DNA of 15,015 nt from Desulfotomaculum sp. (lineage in GTDB: Bacteria > Bacillota > Desulfotomaculia > Desulfotomaculales > Nap2-2B). Position numbers and translations under genes: made by a program. The notes under the pieces were generated by a model. That model did not search any database. It worked only from the letters and a program-made list of their open reading frames with translations, and was not told the DNA's origin. The stretch lies in contig DMZI01000012.1 in NCBI GenBank assembly GCA_003485325.1, forward strand, positions 1-15,015, written 5' to 3'. This document shows, in pieces, positions 1-5,681 of this stretch (position 1 is the first letter of the stretch; every line of letters starts with the position of its first letter).

Positions 1-51
1 TATTAATCAGTGTTTCCTTAGAAAATAAAAGTATTCCTCCTCCTTTTCACC

Positions 52-106
52 CCTCTCAAAATAAAATACCGGGTAGCCCATTGCAAAGAAACAAAGACTA
101 CCCGGC
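52..106 (-). terminator. intrinsic terminator after second riboswitch
   Basis: On the minus strand an 8-bp GC-rich stem (CCGGGTAG at 98-105 with its complement at 69-76) is followed by a T-rich run (TATTTTATTTT, complement of 58-68). It lies about 20 nt downstream of the second Moco-type aptamer, where an expression-platform terminator would be expected. A purine-rich AGGAGGAGG follows at about 34-43, but no start codon at usable distance is inside the window, so the regulated gene begins beyond the left edge. Confidence 0.75.
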
Positions 107-125
107 AAAAACATATACCAAGTCA

Positions 126-223
126 ACTCTCCTTCTCGCAATGGAAGGCACGTCGGTTTCCCAACGTACCCTGCCGGCCAAGAACCATAGCTTTAGACCT
201 TAGGCTGTTTGGCTCGGAGAGTA
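126..223 (-). promoter_or_regulatory. Moco/Tuco-family riboswitch, second copy
   Basis: Read on the minus strand, this stretch follows the Moco RNA architecture. An outer helix is closed by CTCTCC and GGAGAG. The conserved CTCCGAGCC opens it. A P2-like stem (GCCAA with TTGGC) is followed by GGCAGGGTA, then a hairpin with a GAAA loop (CGTTGG-GAAA-CCGACG), then TGCCTTCC and GAGAAGGAGAG. Order and conserved blocks match the first copy at 286-384 and the known Escherichia coli moaA leader pattern (CCAGGGCG, GAAGAAATGACTTCGCCTCCCG, GGAAAGGTG). The class senses molybdenum cofactor, or by proposal tungsten cofactor, and controls cofactor synthesis, metal transport or cofactor-dependent enzymes. The downstream gene is off the window. 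Identification is by recalled consensus, not by covariance scoring. Confidence 0.8.
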
Positions 224-269
224 AATATAAAATTTAAAAGCTTTGCCCAAACGAAAAGGACAAAGCTTT
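222..269 (-). terminator. intrinsic terminator after first riboswitch
   Basis: The minus strand carries AAAGCTTTG (261-269) pairing with CAAAGCTTT (237-245), an intervening loop of 15 nt that can extend the stem, and then TAAATTTTATATTT (complement of 223-236). It sits between the two aptamers. Transcription must therefore pass this terminator before it even reaches the second riboswitch. Confidence 0.72.
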
Positions 270-285
270 ATTTCAGTAAAGCATG

Positions 286-384
286 TTCTCCTTTCCATAA
301 CGGGAGGCATACCGATTTCTCAATACACCCTGACGACCGGGAAACCATACCCTATATAGCTTAGGTTTCCGGGTTCGGAGATTC
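286..384 (-). promoter_or_regulatory. Moco/Tuco-family riboswitch, first copy
   Basis: On the minus strand: TCTCCGAACC opens the aptamer, then an 11-bp P2 stem (ACCCGGAAACC with GGTTTCCCGGT, one mismatch) capped by a 17-nt loop, then GTCAGGGTG, a hairpin with a GAGAAAT-type loop, TATGCCTCCCG, and GGAAAGGAGA closing the outer helix. The block CAGGGTG...GAGAAATC...GCCTCCCG...GGAAAGGAG is very close to the published Moco RNA consensus. The loop above P2 has no obvious additional P3 helix. That variant has been proposed in the literature to prefer tungsten cofactor. The promoter at 406-435 starts transcription just upstream. Confidence 0.85.
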
Positions 385-405
385 TTTTACTTATAATATA
401 TGAGT

Positions 406-435
406 AGTATATATGAACTTGTCTTACCGGGTCAA
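406..435 (-). promoter_or_regulatory. promoter of riboswitch leader
   Basis: The minus strand has a -35 TTGACC (430-435), an 18-nt spacer and a -10 TATACT (406-411). The predicted start near 399 lies about 15 nt before the first aptamer. This is a good match to the housekeeping sigma-A consensus and fits a leader transcribed toward the left edge. Confidence 0.7.
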
Positions 436-509
436 GCCATATTATTACAAATTCACTACTTACTAAACCCTTTCTTCATTAGCTGACTTAATCTTTATAT
501 TGTTTACAG

Positions 510-838
510 TTGCTGTATCAACCATACATTGCTCACGGGTTACCAATGAAATTGGCCTGTCTGACAGGCCTCCCCGGGTAAGAACGCTATCTTTCCCTCC
601 ATCTACCCGCCCCATCTACTCCTGACAGCCTTTGGTAGCAAGGACTTCGCTTTGTATGGCAAGCTCGCCCAACTGTCATTAGCCTCACCTGGGGTTCGTG
701 GTCCTTGGGCCGGAGGATTTCCGCCGGCTTCCTTCAGATTCCGCCTCGCGACGGACACCCTTGCCTTAGGCTAGCGGTTACTGCTACCTTCACCGTTCGG
801 GACTTTCACCCTATAGATAGCGCCCATGCCGGGCACAC
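510..838 (-). mobile_element. group IIC intron, 5' (domain I) fragment
   Basis: The minus strand begins at 838 with GTGTGCCCGGCATGGGCGC and continues through AGGGTGAAAGTCCCGAAC, CAAGGGTGTCCGTCG, GGAATCTGAAGGAAGC, CACGAAC, CAAAGTCCTT, AGATGGAGGGAAAGA and TTCTTACCCGGGGAGG. These blocks follow, in order, the domain I sequence known from bacterial group IIC introns such as those of Oceanobacillus iheyensis and Bacillus halodurans. After about 540 the match fades. A possible domain III trace (AAGTCAGC) is near 485-492, but there is no reverse transcriptase and no domain V/VI. The element is therefore a truncated, non-mobile remnant. Its left boundary is uncertain (roughly 450-540). No protein is encoded in it. 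Confidence 0.85.
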
Positions 839-847
839 CACTTACAA

Positions 848-872
848 TGGGCTTTTCATAACGAAAAGTCCA
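848..872 (-). other. hairpin at the intron insertion point
   Basis: The arms TGGACTTTTC and GAAAAGCCCA (minus strand, one mismatch, 5-nt loop) form a hairpin ending 9 nt before the first base of the intron. Group IIC introns are known to insert just downstream of terminator-like hairpins, so this is likely the original target structure. Confidence 0.5.
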
Positions 873-883
873 TTTATCAAAAG

Positions 884-914
884 AGAAAAAAATACCTTCG
901 CCAAAAAGCGAAGG
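884..914 (-). terminator. intrinsic terminator
   Basis: Minus-strand stem CCTTCGC / GCGAAGG (908-914 with 895-901) is followed by TATTTTTTT. It ends transcription coming from the right on the minus strand. No intact minus-strand gene lies immediately upstream, so its original partner may be lost. Confidence 0.65.
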
Positions 915-1010
915 CAGCCCGTTTCCAGGCTATAACGAGAAGAGAGAAGTAAGACTCCTACATTATTCCTCCCGCGGGAAATAATTATACCTTTAAACGT
1001 TATTTCCGTA

Positions 1011-1050
1011 AAAAAGCCAGGTAAGAAAGGAATTCTCTACCTGGCTTTTT
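1011..1050. terminator. bidirectional intrinsic terminator
   Basis: A perfect 8-bp stem, GCCAGGTA (1016-1023) with TACCTGGC (1038-1045), is flanked by five A on the left and a T run on the right. It can act in both directions. No gene in either orientation abuts it now. Confidence 0.7.
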
Positions 1051-1115
1051 CTTTGTGCTTTGCTTCCGGCGCAATTGGCCAAAAGCATGCGATCGCCTGT
1101 TAAATAAATTATAAT

Positions 1116-1504
1116 GTGAAGGTGGTCAAAAACAAAGCAAAAACTAAAGGGCCATATGCCATACCTGCCTCGGCAAACCGTATGAAAGTGACCCAGGCCA
1201 AGGCCGGAGCGGAAGCCCTCAGGATACAAAAGCAAGAGGTTACTCCGGAGTTGATTAGATTACGTGAAATTGAGGCGCAGCGCGAGGCAGTGGGAAAATG
1301 GAACGGCATACTGCCGAATGTTACCGGCGGAACAATACCAATAAAGAACAATACCAATAAAGAACAATACCAATAAATAAAACCCTGGTTTTCAATCCGG
1401 TATTGAAAAAGAAGGATATTGATGTCACTGGAAACGAAATAATTGAAAAATATTATCCCAACATAAGAAAAGGAATAGGAGACAGGAAGCTAGAAATAAT
1501 ATAA
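1116..1504 (+). pseudogene. SPFH/prohibitin-like protein, 3' relic, frameshifted
   Basis: The open frame from the GTG at 1116 codes for 86 residues ending at 1376. Its second half (AEALRIQ, then TPELIRLREIEAQREAV, KWNGILPNVTGG and IPI) resembles the C-terminal end of SPFH/prohibitin-family membrane proteins, where a coiled coil is followed by KWDGKLP and GG-IPF. The SPFH domain itself is absent; an in-frame stop at 1101-1103 precedes the GTG, so the gene is 5'-truncated. A 16-bp unit repeated three times (1331-1377) shifts the frame by 32 bp. If collapsed to one unit, the frame continues without a stop to the TAA at 1502-1504, adding about 40 residues (VFNPVLKKKDIDVTGNEIIE and more). I infer a decayed gene; expression is doubtful. 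Confidence 0.6.
1331..1377 (+). repeat. 16-bp tandem repeat, three copies
   Basis: AACAATACCAATAAAG occurs at 1331-1346 and 1347-1362, and again at 1363-1377 (last base changed/absent). The two extra copies add 32 bp, not a multiple of three, and break the SPFH relic. This is the expected product of slipped-strand replication. Confidence 0.9.
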
Positions 1505-1554
1505 GCTATCATAAAGGGGGCTTAAGTTAAGATTCTATACAAAGGAGCAACAGC

Positions 1555-1866
1555 GTGAGCAAAAAACACAAACCTGATAAACAAAAACTGGATAAACAAA
1601 AACCAGATGAGGAAAGGGAATTCCTACAAGCCTTCGTTATTAGTTCCAGGATATATTCGGCGGTAATTATTGTCGCATTGTTAGTTCAAGGGTTAACAAA
1701 ATGGATGTCGGAAGACATTTCCAGGCTAGTGATTATCTTAATGGCCATTTTTATTTTCCTCGATTCTTTTAAACTGTACCTGCGGGGGAAAAAAATCAGG
1801 CCATTGTTTTATATTTTGTTAATGATCCTGTTTCTGTGCGCGGCATTTATTTTCTCAAGGCGTTAA
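1555..1866 (+). CDS. small three-helix membrane protein, unknown function
   Basis: The GTG start is preceded by AAAGGAGC at a good distance (about 1542-1548). The product has 103 residues. Residues 1-23 are very hydrophilic and contain the near-repeat DKQKLDKQKPDEE. Then come three hydrophobic segments: about 31-47 (SAVIIVALLVQGL), 56-72 (RLVIILMAIFIFLDSF) and 83-100 (LFYILLMILFLCAAFIF). The positive KLYLRGKKIRP between helices 2 and 3 and the RR end suggest the topology but do not fix it. I do not recognise a family. It is followed convergently by the YmaF-like gene with no clear terminator between them. It is likely a real gene because of its ribosome site and membrane pattern. Confidence 0.65.
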   Translation: MSKKHKPDKQKLDKQKPDEEREFLQAFVISSRIYSAVIIVALLVQGLTKWMSEDISRLVIILMAIFIFLDSFKLYLRGKKIRPLFYILLMILFLCAAFIFSRR

Positions 1867-1887
1867 TAGTGTTTAAGATATTTACTT

Positions 1888-2181
1888 CTAATCCTTCTTG
1901 TAAATCCTGCCATAAACAGTATGGCGGTGCGGCTCTTTACCATTGAGGCTTGTTTTTCCCTTGTATTTGTGAATATGGCCTTTAATATATGGAATGGCTT
2001 CACCTGTTTCTATATTGAACCTGTGCGCATGACCGTTGTTAAAACTTGTCGTCACCGCAATTTCATGAGTGTGGCTGTGTTCACCCGGGGAACCGGGCCG
2101 GGAAATGCCTTCAATATTATGTGAGTGACCGGCCTCTACATCTGTTCTGCCAAAATATTTGTGAGAATGTTTTTCGTCCAT
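1888..2181 (-). CDS. YmaF-family histidine-rich protein
   Basis: The product has 97 residues with 13 histidines, almost all in HxH pairs at residues 5/7, 19/21, 35/37/39, 51/53, 69/71 and 85/87. The spacing is about 14-18 residues, with glycine and aromatic residues between (for example NNGHAHRFNIETG and KGHIHKY). This periodic pattern is that of the YmaF family, known in Bacillus and many clostridia, whose function is not established. The HxH lattice would suit metal binding, which is inference. No signal peptide or membrane segment is visible. The start is the ATG at 2181 with GGGGGC a short distance upstream. It converges with the membrane-protein gene at 1555-1866. Confidence 0.8.
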   Translation of the reverse strand: MDEKHSHKYFGRTDVEAGHSHNIEGISRPGSPGEHSHTHEIAVTTSFNNGHAHRFNIETGEAIPYIKGHIHKYKGKTSLNGKEPHRHTVYGRIYKKD

Positions 2182-2311
2182 TCCTGCGCCCCCATCTAAA
2201 TTACATCTTTATTCCTAACTTAAAATATGTAATAACTCTTTCTAATGTTAACTATTACCATATATTCCTTATAAATGCGCAAAAACAAATTTATTTTTAT
2301 TCTAGAGGAAT

Positions 2312-2339
2312 TTGCTATTTCTTATAGAAACACTAAAAT
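2312..2339 (+). promoter_or_regulatory. candidate promoter of the SIMPL gene
   Basis: TTGCTA (2312-2317), a 16-nt spacer and TAAAAT (2334-2339) lie about 90 bp before the SIMPL start in an AT-rich gap. The match is moderate. The gap 2182-2427 otherwise shows only a purine-rich GGAAAGGAG at about 2364-2372 not followed by an open frame. Confidence 0.35.
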
Positions 2340-2427
2340 AATTTTCATTATCTACTTTGGGTTGGAAAGGAGTGATTAGCTTAAAAGATAAACGATCCTA
2401 AAAAATATTTAAGAAAGGGAAAATAAG

Positions 2428-3171
2428 ATGAGCGGAAACGGTGCAGGAAAATTCCCAATTCAGGTCATCGCTGTGACTATTTTAGGAATCAGCTTAATAA
2501 TCTGTACAATGATTTTTACCAGCGCATTTGCCAGGGTAAGATCAAGCTCAATAATAACGGTAACCGGTTCAGCGGAAAAACAGCTTAAATCCGACCTTAT
2601 CGTGTGGGACTGCAGTTTTACCAGAAATAGCGCCCAGTTGACCGAAGCATATGCCGCTCTTCATTCGGATTTAGAACAGGTCAACAGTTATCTGAAAAGC
2701 AAGGGAATACCTGACAGTGATATCACGATAATGCCGGTCAACGTCAACACACTTTACGCCGTGGACAATTTCGGGCGGGATACAGGAGAAATTAGGGGGT
2801 ATAATTTAACCCAAACAATAGAAGTTCGATCAAAACAGGTAGATAGTATAACCAACGTTTCCAGAGAATCCAGCGAGTTGATCAACAAAGGAATAAACCT
2901 GCAGTCGATGCCTCCGCAATATTTTTATACAAAGCTCAGCGATATAAAGGTTGATATGCTGGCAGACGCTACTCTCAATGCAAAGAAACGTGCGGAAAAG
3001 ATAGCCATTAACGGGGGAGGCAAGATCGGCCCGCTGTGCTCTACAAAGATGGGAGTATTTCAAATAACCCCCGTCTATTCCACCGAAGTATCTGATTACG
3101 GGATGAACGATACCTCGTCTTTAGAGAAAAAGATTACCGCAGTTGTTAATGTGGAGTTTTATATTAAATAA
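2428..3171 (+). CDS. SIMPL (DUF541) domain protein, membrane-anchored
   Basis: The product has 247 residues. Residues 11-34 form one hydrophobic helix (VIAVTILGISLIICTMIFTS), read as an uncleaved anchor or signal. After that the SIMPL/DUF541 pattern is clear: SSSIITVTGSAEKQLKSDLIVW near residue 40 (the family's ITVTG-A motif), a helix with SDLEQVNSYLKSKGI and DI, a GYNLTQTIEVR strand near 125-135, LINKGINLQS, and a C-terminal ADATLNAKKRAEKIA helix near 178-192 followed by strands ending in VNVEFYIK. SIMPL proteins are extracytoplasmic; related proteins form oligomeric rings, and the family's role is mostly unknown. The start ATG has AGAAAGGGA upstream. The gene stands alone and is followed by the hairpin-rich element and the terminator at 3473-3497. 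Confidence 0.88.
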   Translation: MSGNGAGKFPIQVIAVTILGISLIICTMIFTSAFARVRSSSIITVTGSAEKQLKSDLIVWDCSFTRNSAQLTEAYAALHSDLEQVNSYLKSKGIPDSDITIMPVNVNTLYAVDNFGRDTGEIRGYNLTQTIEVRSKQVDSITNVSRESSELINKGINLQSMPPQYFYTKLSDIKVDMLADATLNAKKRAEKIAINGGGKIGPLCSTKMGVFQITPVYSTEVSDYGMNDTSSLEKKITAVVNVEFYIK

Positions 3172-3206
3172 ACCGGTTTCGCCAATAAATAATAGCAGAC
3201 ATCCAT

Positions 3207-3248
3207 GCCGCTTTCAAGCGGCGCCAGCTACAGGGATGAAAATTCATC
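3207..3248. repeat. two simple hairpins after the SIMPL gene
   Basis: GCCGCTT / AAGCGGC (3207-3222) and GATGAA / TTCATC (3235-3248) are perfect inverted repeats placed side by side. Neither is followed by a T run on either strand, so they are not typical terminators. They directly precede the larger structured element and may be part of it. Confidence 0.5.
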
Positions 3249-3254
3249 ACCAAA

Positions 3255-3430
3255 GGGAGGGCAATGCCTTAAGCGCAATTTTGAGTCTTCATTCAAAGAA
3301 CGAGTGAACCCGAGGATAAGCGAGGGAATTGTTTGAGGCGCATAAGCGCCGAGTTTTGACCGAGCCCGAGGGTGAACGAGTTCGTACAAGTATAAGAGGC
3401 GAACATGAGCACGTAGGCAGTTGACCTCCC
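3255..3430. ncRNA. candidate structured RNA or dispersed palindromic element
   Basis: GGGAGG (3255-3260) pairs with CCTCCC (3425-3430), and GCC (3266-3268) with GGC (3416-3418), closing a domain of about 176 nt. Inside are GGCGC-ATAA-GCGCC (3337-3350), GTTCG / CGAAC (3380-3384 with 3400-3404), and a CCC...GGG hairpin (about 3309-3326). Blocks such as GAACGAG, CCGAG and GTGAAC recur, and there is no convincing reading frame. The strand is unresolved because the inverted repeats read both ways. If transcribed on the plus strand it would end at the terminator at 3473-3497. I cannot match it to a named RNA family; a multicopy intergenic repeat is equally possible. Confidence 0.45.
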
Positions 3431-3472
3431 TAATGCAAGTTAATTTCCAGGATAGAATTTATTTTTATCTAC

Positions 3473-3497
3473 CCCCCGGCGCTTAACCGGGGGTTTT
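3473..3497 (+). terminator. intrinsic terminator
   Basis: CCCCCGG (3473-3479) pairs perfectly with CCGGGGG (3487-3493), loop of seven, followed by TTTTG. It ends the SIMPL transcript or the structured element upstream. Confidence 0.75.
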
Positions 3498-3587
3498 GTA
3501 TAAACATAGCCGGAACCGCTGTTATGCACATCCGCCGGAAAAAATTCATAAACTGATTAAGGCAGATAAGAAAGGATGTGTCTAACT

Positions 3588-4682
3588 ATGCCGGTCTATG
3601 TAGTGCAGCCGGGGGACACTTTGTTTATTATTGCTCAGCGCAATAATACAACTATAGAGAAATTAATTGAATTAAACAGTGATATAACTGATCCTGACAA
3701 ACTAACCGTGGGCCAGAAGATACAAATCGGAGAACAATCCGGGGCCGTTGAACAAACCGAAACTGTTGCACAGGAAAACGATCCTTCAGTCACCCGCCTG
3801 ATCGACGGCTTCAGGTACACCATCATAACAGACCGCGGCAATTACTCCCGCGGTGAGCCGGTACGCCTTAGACTGGTCAAGACAAATATTACAGACACCC
3901 CAATAAGTTTGAATTACCGGACAAGTCAGCGCTTTGATTTCGTTGCTTTTCGGGAAAGGGAAGAGATCTGGCGCTGGTCGGATGACCGGGGATTTAGCCG
4001 GGCTGTGACCAGAATTATTATCCAGCCGGGCGGAAGTCAAACCTTTAATGCTGTCTGGGACCAACGGGATAATACGGGAAGGTTGATCCGGCCGGGAACC
4101 GTTACTATCCGGGGATACAATGTTGCACGGAAGTTACAGAACCGATCTGTCTCAATAACCGTTAATATAAGGCCGTCCGAAATTCCGGCGCCCATACCGG
4201 AATGCCCCAGCGGCAATTTATTAAGAAACCCGGGATTGGAAGAGTGGAGAAATGAAACTTCCCCGGTCGGCTGGAGCGGCCAGAATATACACCGCACGCG
4301 TTTGTCTAAATCCGGGGATTTCGCCGCCGAGATGGGATCGGTTAGAACTTCAAGGGCATTGCTTACGCAGTCTGTAAACGGTGTCCCCCGGCGAAATTAT
4401 AAACTGAGCTTCTGGGCCCGTGAAAATCAGAAAACCCCTTCGGTGGGAGATTTCACCCTGGGTGTTGAAGTTTTCTTCTATGATGCGGCAGGAAGGTTTA
4501 TTACCCGCGCCGATCCCGTTTTCAACCAGAATACTATTCCGGAAAGATATAACCTTTACGCCCTTACAACAGGTTTGAGCCCTGCCGGAACGGCAAGAGC
4601 AGAAGTACGCTTCCTTTTTACGCCAGGACGGGACAATAATAATACGGTCTCTATTGATGACGTTGACTTCAGGTGCCTTTAA
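3588..4682 (+). CDS. LysM + BsuPI-like + C-terminal jelly-roll-like protein
   Basis: The preferred start is ATG 3588 (MPVYVVQPGDTL). An earlier in-frame ATG at 3576 overlaps the ribosome site AAAGGA (3571-3576), so it is unlikely. The 364-residue product has three parts. Residues 2-48 are a LysM domain (YVVQPGDTLFIIAQ, LNSDITDP, LTVGQKI). Residues about 74-195 resemble the BsuPI/proteinase-inhibitor-like fold (YSRGEPVRLRL, NITDTPISL, FDFVAF, QPGGSQTFNAVWDQRD, GTVTIRGYN). Residues about 208-364 begin NLLRNPGLEEW and PVGW and end VSIDDVDF, the pattern of carbohydrate-binding jelly-roll modules. There is no signal peptide. LysM binds peptidoglycan-type glycans, so placement at the spore or cell envelope by a non-Sec route is possible but inferred. 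Confidence 0.82.
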   Translation: MPVYVVQPGDTLFIIAQRNNTTIEKLIELNSDITDPDKLTVGQKIQIGEQSGAVEQTETVAQENDPSVTRLIDGFRYTIITDRGNYSRGEPVRLRLVKTNITDTPISLNYRTSQRFDFVAFREREEIWRWSDDRGFSRAVTRIIIQPGGSQTFNAVWDQRDNTGRLIRPGTVTIRGYNVARKLQNRSVSITVNIRPSEIPAPIPECPSGNLLRNPGLEEWRNETSPVGWSGQNIHRTRLSKSGDFAAEMGSVRTSRALLTQSVNGVPRRNYKLSFWARENQKTPSVGDFTLGVEVFFYDAAGRFITRADPVFNQNTIPERYNLYALTTGLSPAGTARAEVRFLFTPGRDNNNTVSIDDVDFRCL

Positions 4683-4700
4683 AAAACGTAAAACCACCCA

Positions 4701-4738
4701 AAGGGTATAATATATACTCCAGCTTTGATTTTACCCTT
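4701..4738. repeat. inverted repeat before the ZIP promoter
   Basis: AAGGGTA (4701-4707) and TACCCTT (4732-4738) are exact inverted arms, the second touching the -35 element at 4737. A small GTATA/TATAC palindrome lies within the loop. No T run follows, so a regulator site is at least as likely as a terminator. Confidence 0.35.
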
Positions 4739-4765
4739 GAGAACATCTTGGACAAGTGATAGAAT
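4737..4765 (+). promoter_or_regulatory. sigma-A promoter of the ZIP gene
   Basis: TTGAGA (4737-4742), exactly 17 nt, TAGAAT (4760-4765). The predicted start near 4772 leaves a leader of about 30 nt before the ATG at 4802. Confidence 0.65.
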
Positions 4766-4801
4766 TCATTAGTGTAAAATTTTAGGATAAATAGTGCGAA
4801 G

Positions 4802-5605
4802 ATGAATTATCTTTCAGTAAATAATCATGTTACCCAAGCATTTTTGGCAACTTGTTTTGTTTGGGCGATGACCGCCTGCGGGGCCGGCGCTATCTTCTTT
4901 ACCAAGAATTTAAGCAAAAAGATTCTTGACGGATCGCTGGGTTTTGCCGGCGGGATTATGATTGCAGCTTCTTACTGGTCACTTCTCGCACCGGCCATAG
5001 AAATGTGCAGAGAAGATCGAATCACCTGGTTTGCCCCGGCGGTTGGTTTTTTAGCCGGCGGAGTTTTTCTGTGGGTTGTTGATAAAATATTGCCCCACCT
5101 CCATATAGGCCTTTCCGAAGAAGCCGAAGGCATGAAAACATCCCTGCAGCGGGTACAACTGTTTATCCTGGCGATTATTTTGCACCATATACCCGAAGGT
5201 CTGGCCGTAGGTGTTGCTTTCGGCGCCATTTCCTCCGGTTCGTCATCCGCCACTCTACCTGCCGCAATTGCCCTGGCTATTGGGGTCGGGATTCAAAGCC
5301 TTCCGGAAGGCCTTGCGGTGTCGATGCCACTGCGCAGGGAAGGTATGTCCCGTCTGAAAAGTTTCTGGTACGGACAATTATCAGCAGCTGTTGACCCCAT
5401 TGCCGGTGTAATTGGCGCATTATTCGTCGTTTATATAAAAACCCTGCTGCCATATGCGCTTGCTTTTGCCGCAGGGGCAATGATTTTTGTTGTTGTCGAA
5501 GAAGTTATCCCGGAATCCCAGCGCGGCAGCAATACAGACCTAGCCACCATCTTAACTATTCTTGGCTTCACGCTGATGATGGCGCTGGATGTTGCATTTA
5601 GTTGA
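4802..5605 (+). CDS. ZIP-family metal transporter (GufA-like)
   Basis: The product has 267 residues and about eight hydrophobic segments, the usual size for bacterial ZIP carriers that bring Zn2+ or other divalent metals into the cytoplasm. The metal-site motifs are HHIPEG at residues 128-133 in the fourth helix, QSLPEG at 165-170 in the fifth, and EEVIPE at 233-238. The fifth-helix motif is normally QNIPEG, so the polar asparagine is replaced by serine here. A cytoplasmic loop at 99-117 (HLHIGLSEEAEGMKT) holds two histidines and acidic residues, as in the family. The ribosome site is weak (AGGAT at distance, GCGAAG close). It has its own promoter and ends at a shared terminator. The metal preference cannot be read from the sequence. 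Confidence 0.9.
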   Translation: MNYLSVNNHVTQAFLATCFVWAMTACGAGAIFFTKNLSKKILDGSLGFAGGIMIAASYWSLLAPAIEMCREDRITWFAPAVGFLAGGVFLWVVDKILPHLHIGLSEEAEGMKTSLQRVQLFILAIILHHIPEGLAVGVAFGAISSGSSSATLPAAIALAIGVGIQSLPEGLAVSMPLRREGMSRLKSFWYGQLSAAVDPIAGVIGALFVVYIKTLLPYALAFAAGAMIFVVVEEVIPESQRGSNTDLATILTILGFTLMMALDVAFS

Positions 5606-5633
5606 AAACATTACTTTAAAAGACCATAAGAAA

Positions 5634-5669
5634 ACGGCAGAGGCAAATCACCTCCGCCGTCCCTTTTAT
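5634..5669. terminator. bidirectional terminator between ZIP and DUF1540 genes
   Basis: ACGGC-A-GAGG (5634-5643) pairs with CCTC-C-GCCGT (5651-5660), one mismatch. CCCTTTTAT follows on plus, and TTTTCTTA follows on minus. It serves the two convergent genes. Confidence 0.7.
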
Positions 5670-5681
5670 ATGTACTGTTCT

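Noticed and set aside
705..935. 76-codon plus-strand open frame
   Set aside because: It is antisense to the group IIC intron domain I and has no ribosome site; the RNA structure explains the sequence.
970..979. TCCCGCGGGA palindrome
   Set aside because: A 10-bp perfect palindrome in non-coding DNA, but no promoter or gene context to assign a role.
993..1357. Two overlapping minus-strand open frames
   Set aside because: Both are antisense to the SPFH-like relic, whose protein similarity fixes the plus strand as coding.
1331..1377. Short tandem repeat considered as CRISPR or origin iterons
   Set aside because: Direct head-to-tail copies without spacers inside a coding relic; only three units and no DnaA-box-like or Cas context.
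2046..2327. 93-codon plus-strand open frame
   Set aside because: Overlaps the histidine-periodic YmaF gene on the other strand and has no family resemblance or ribosome site.
4350..4697. 115-codon minus-strand open frame
   Set aside because: Antisense to the C-terminal domain of the LysM protein and without recognisable motifs.
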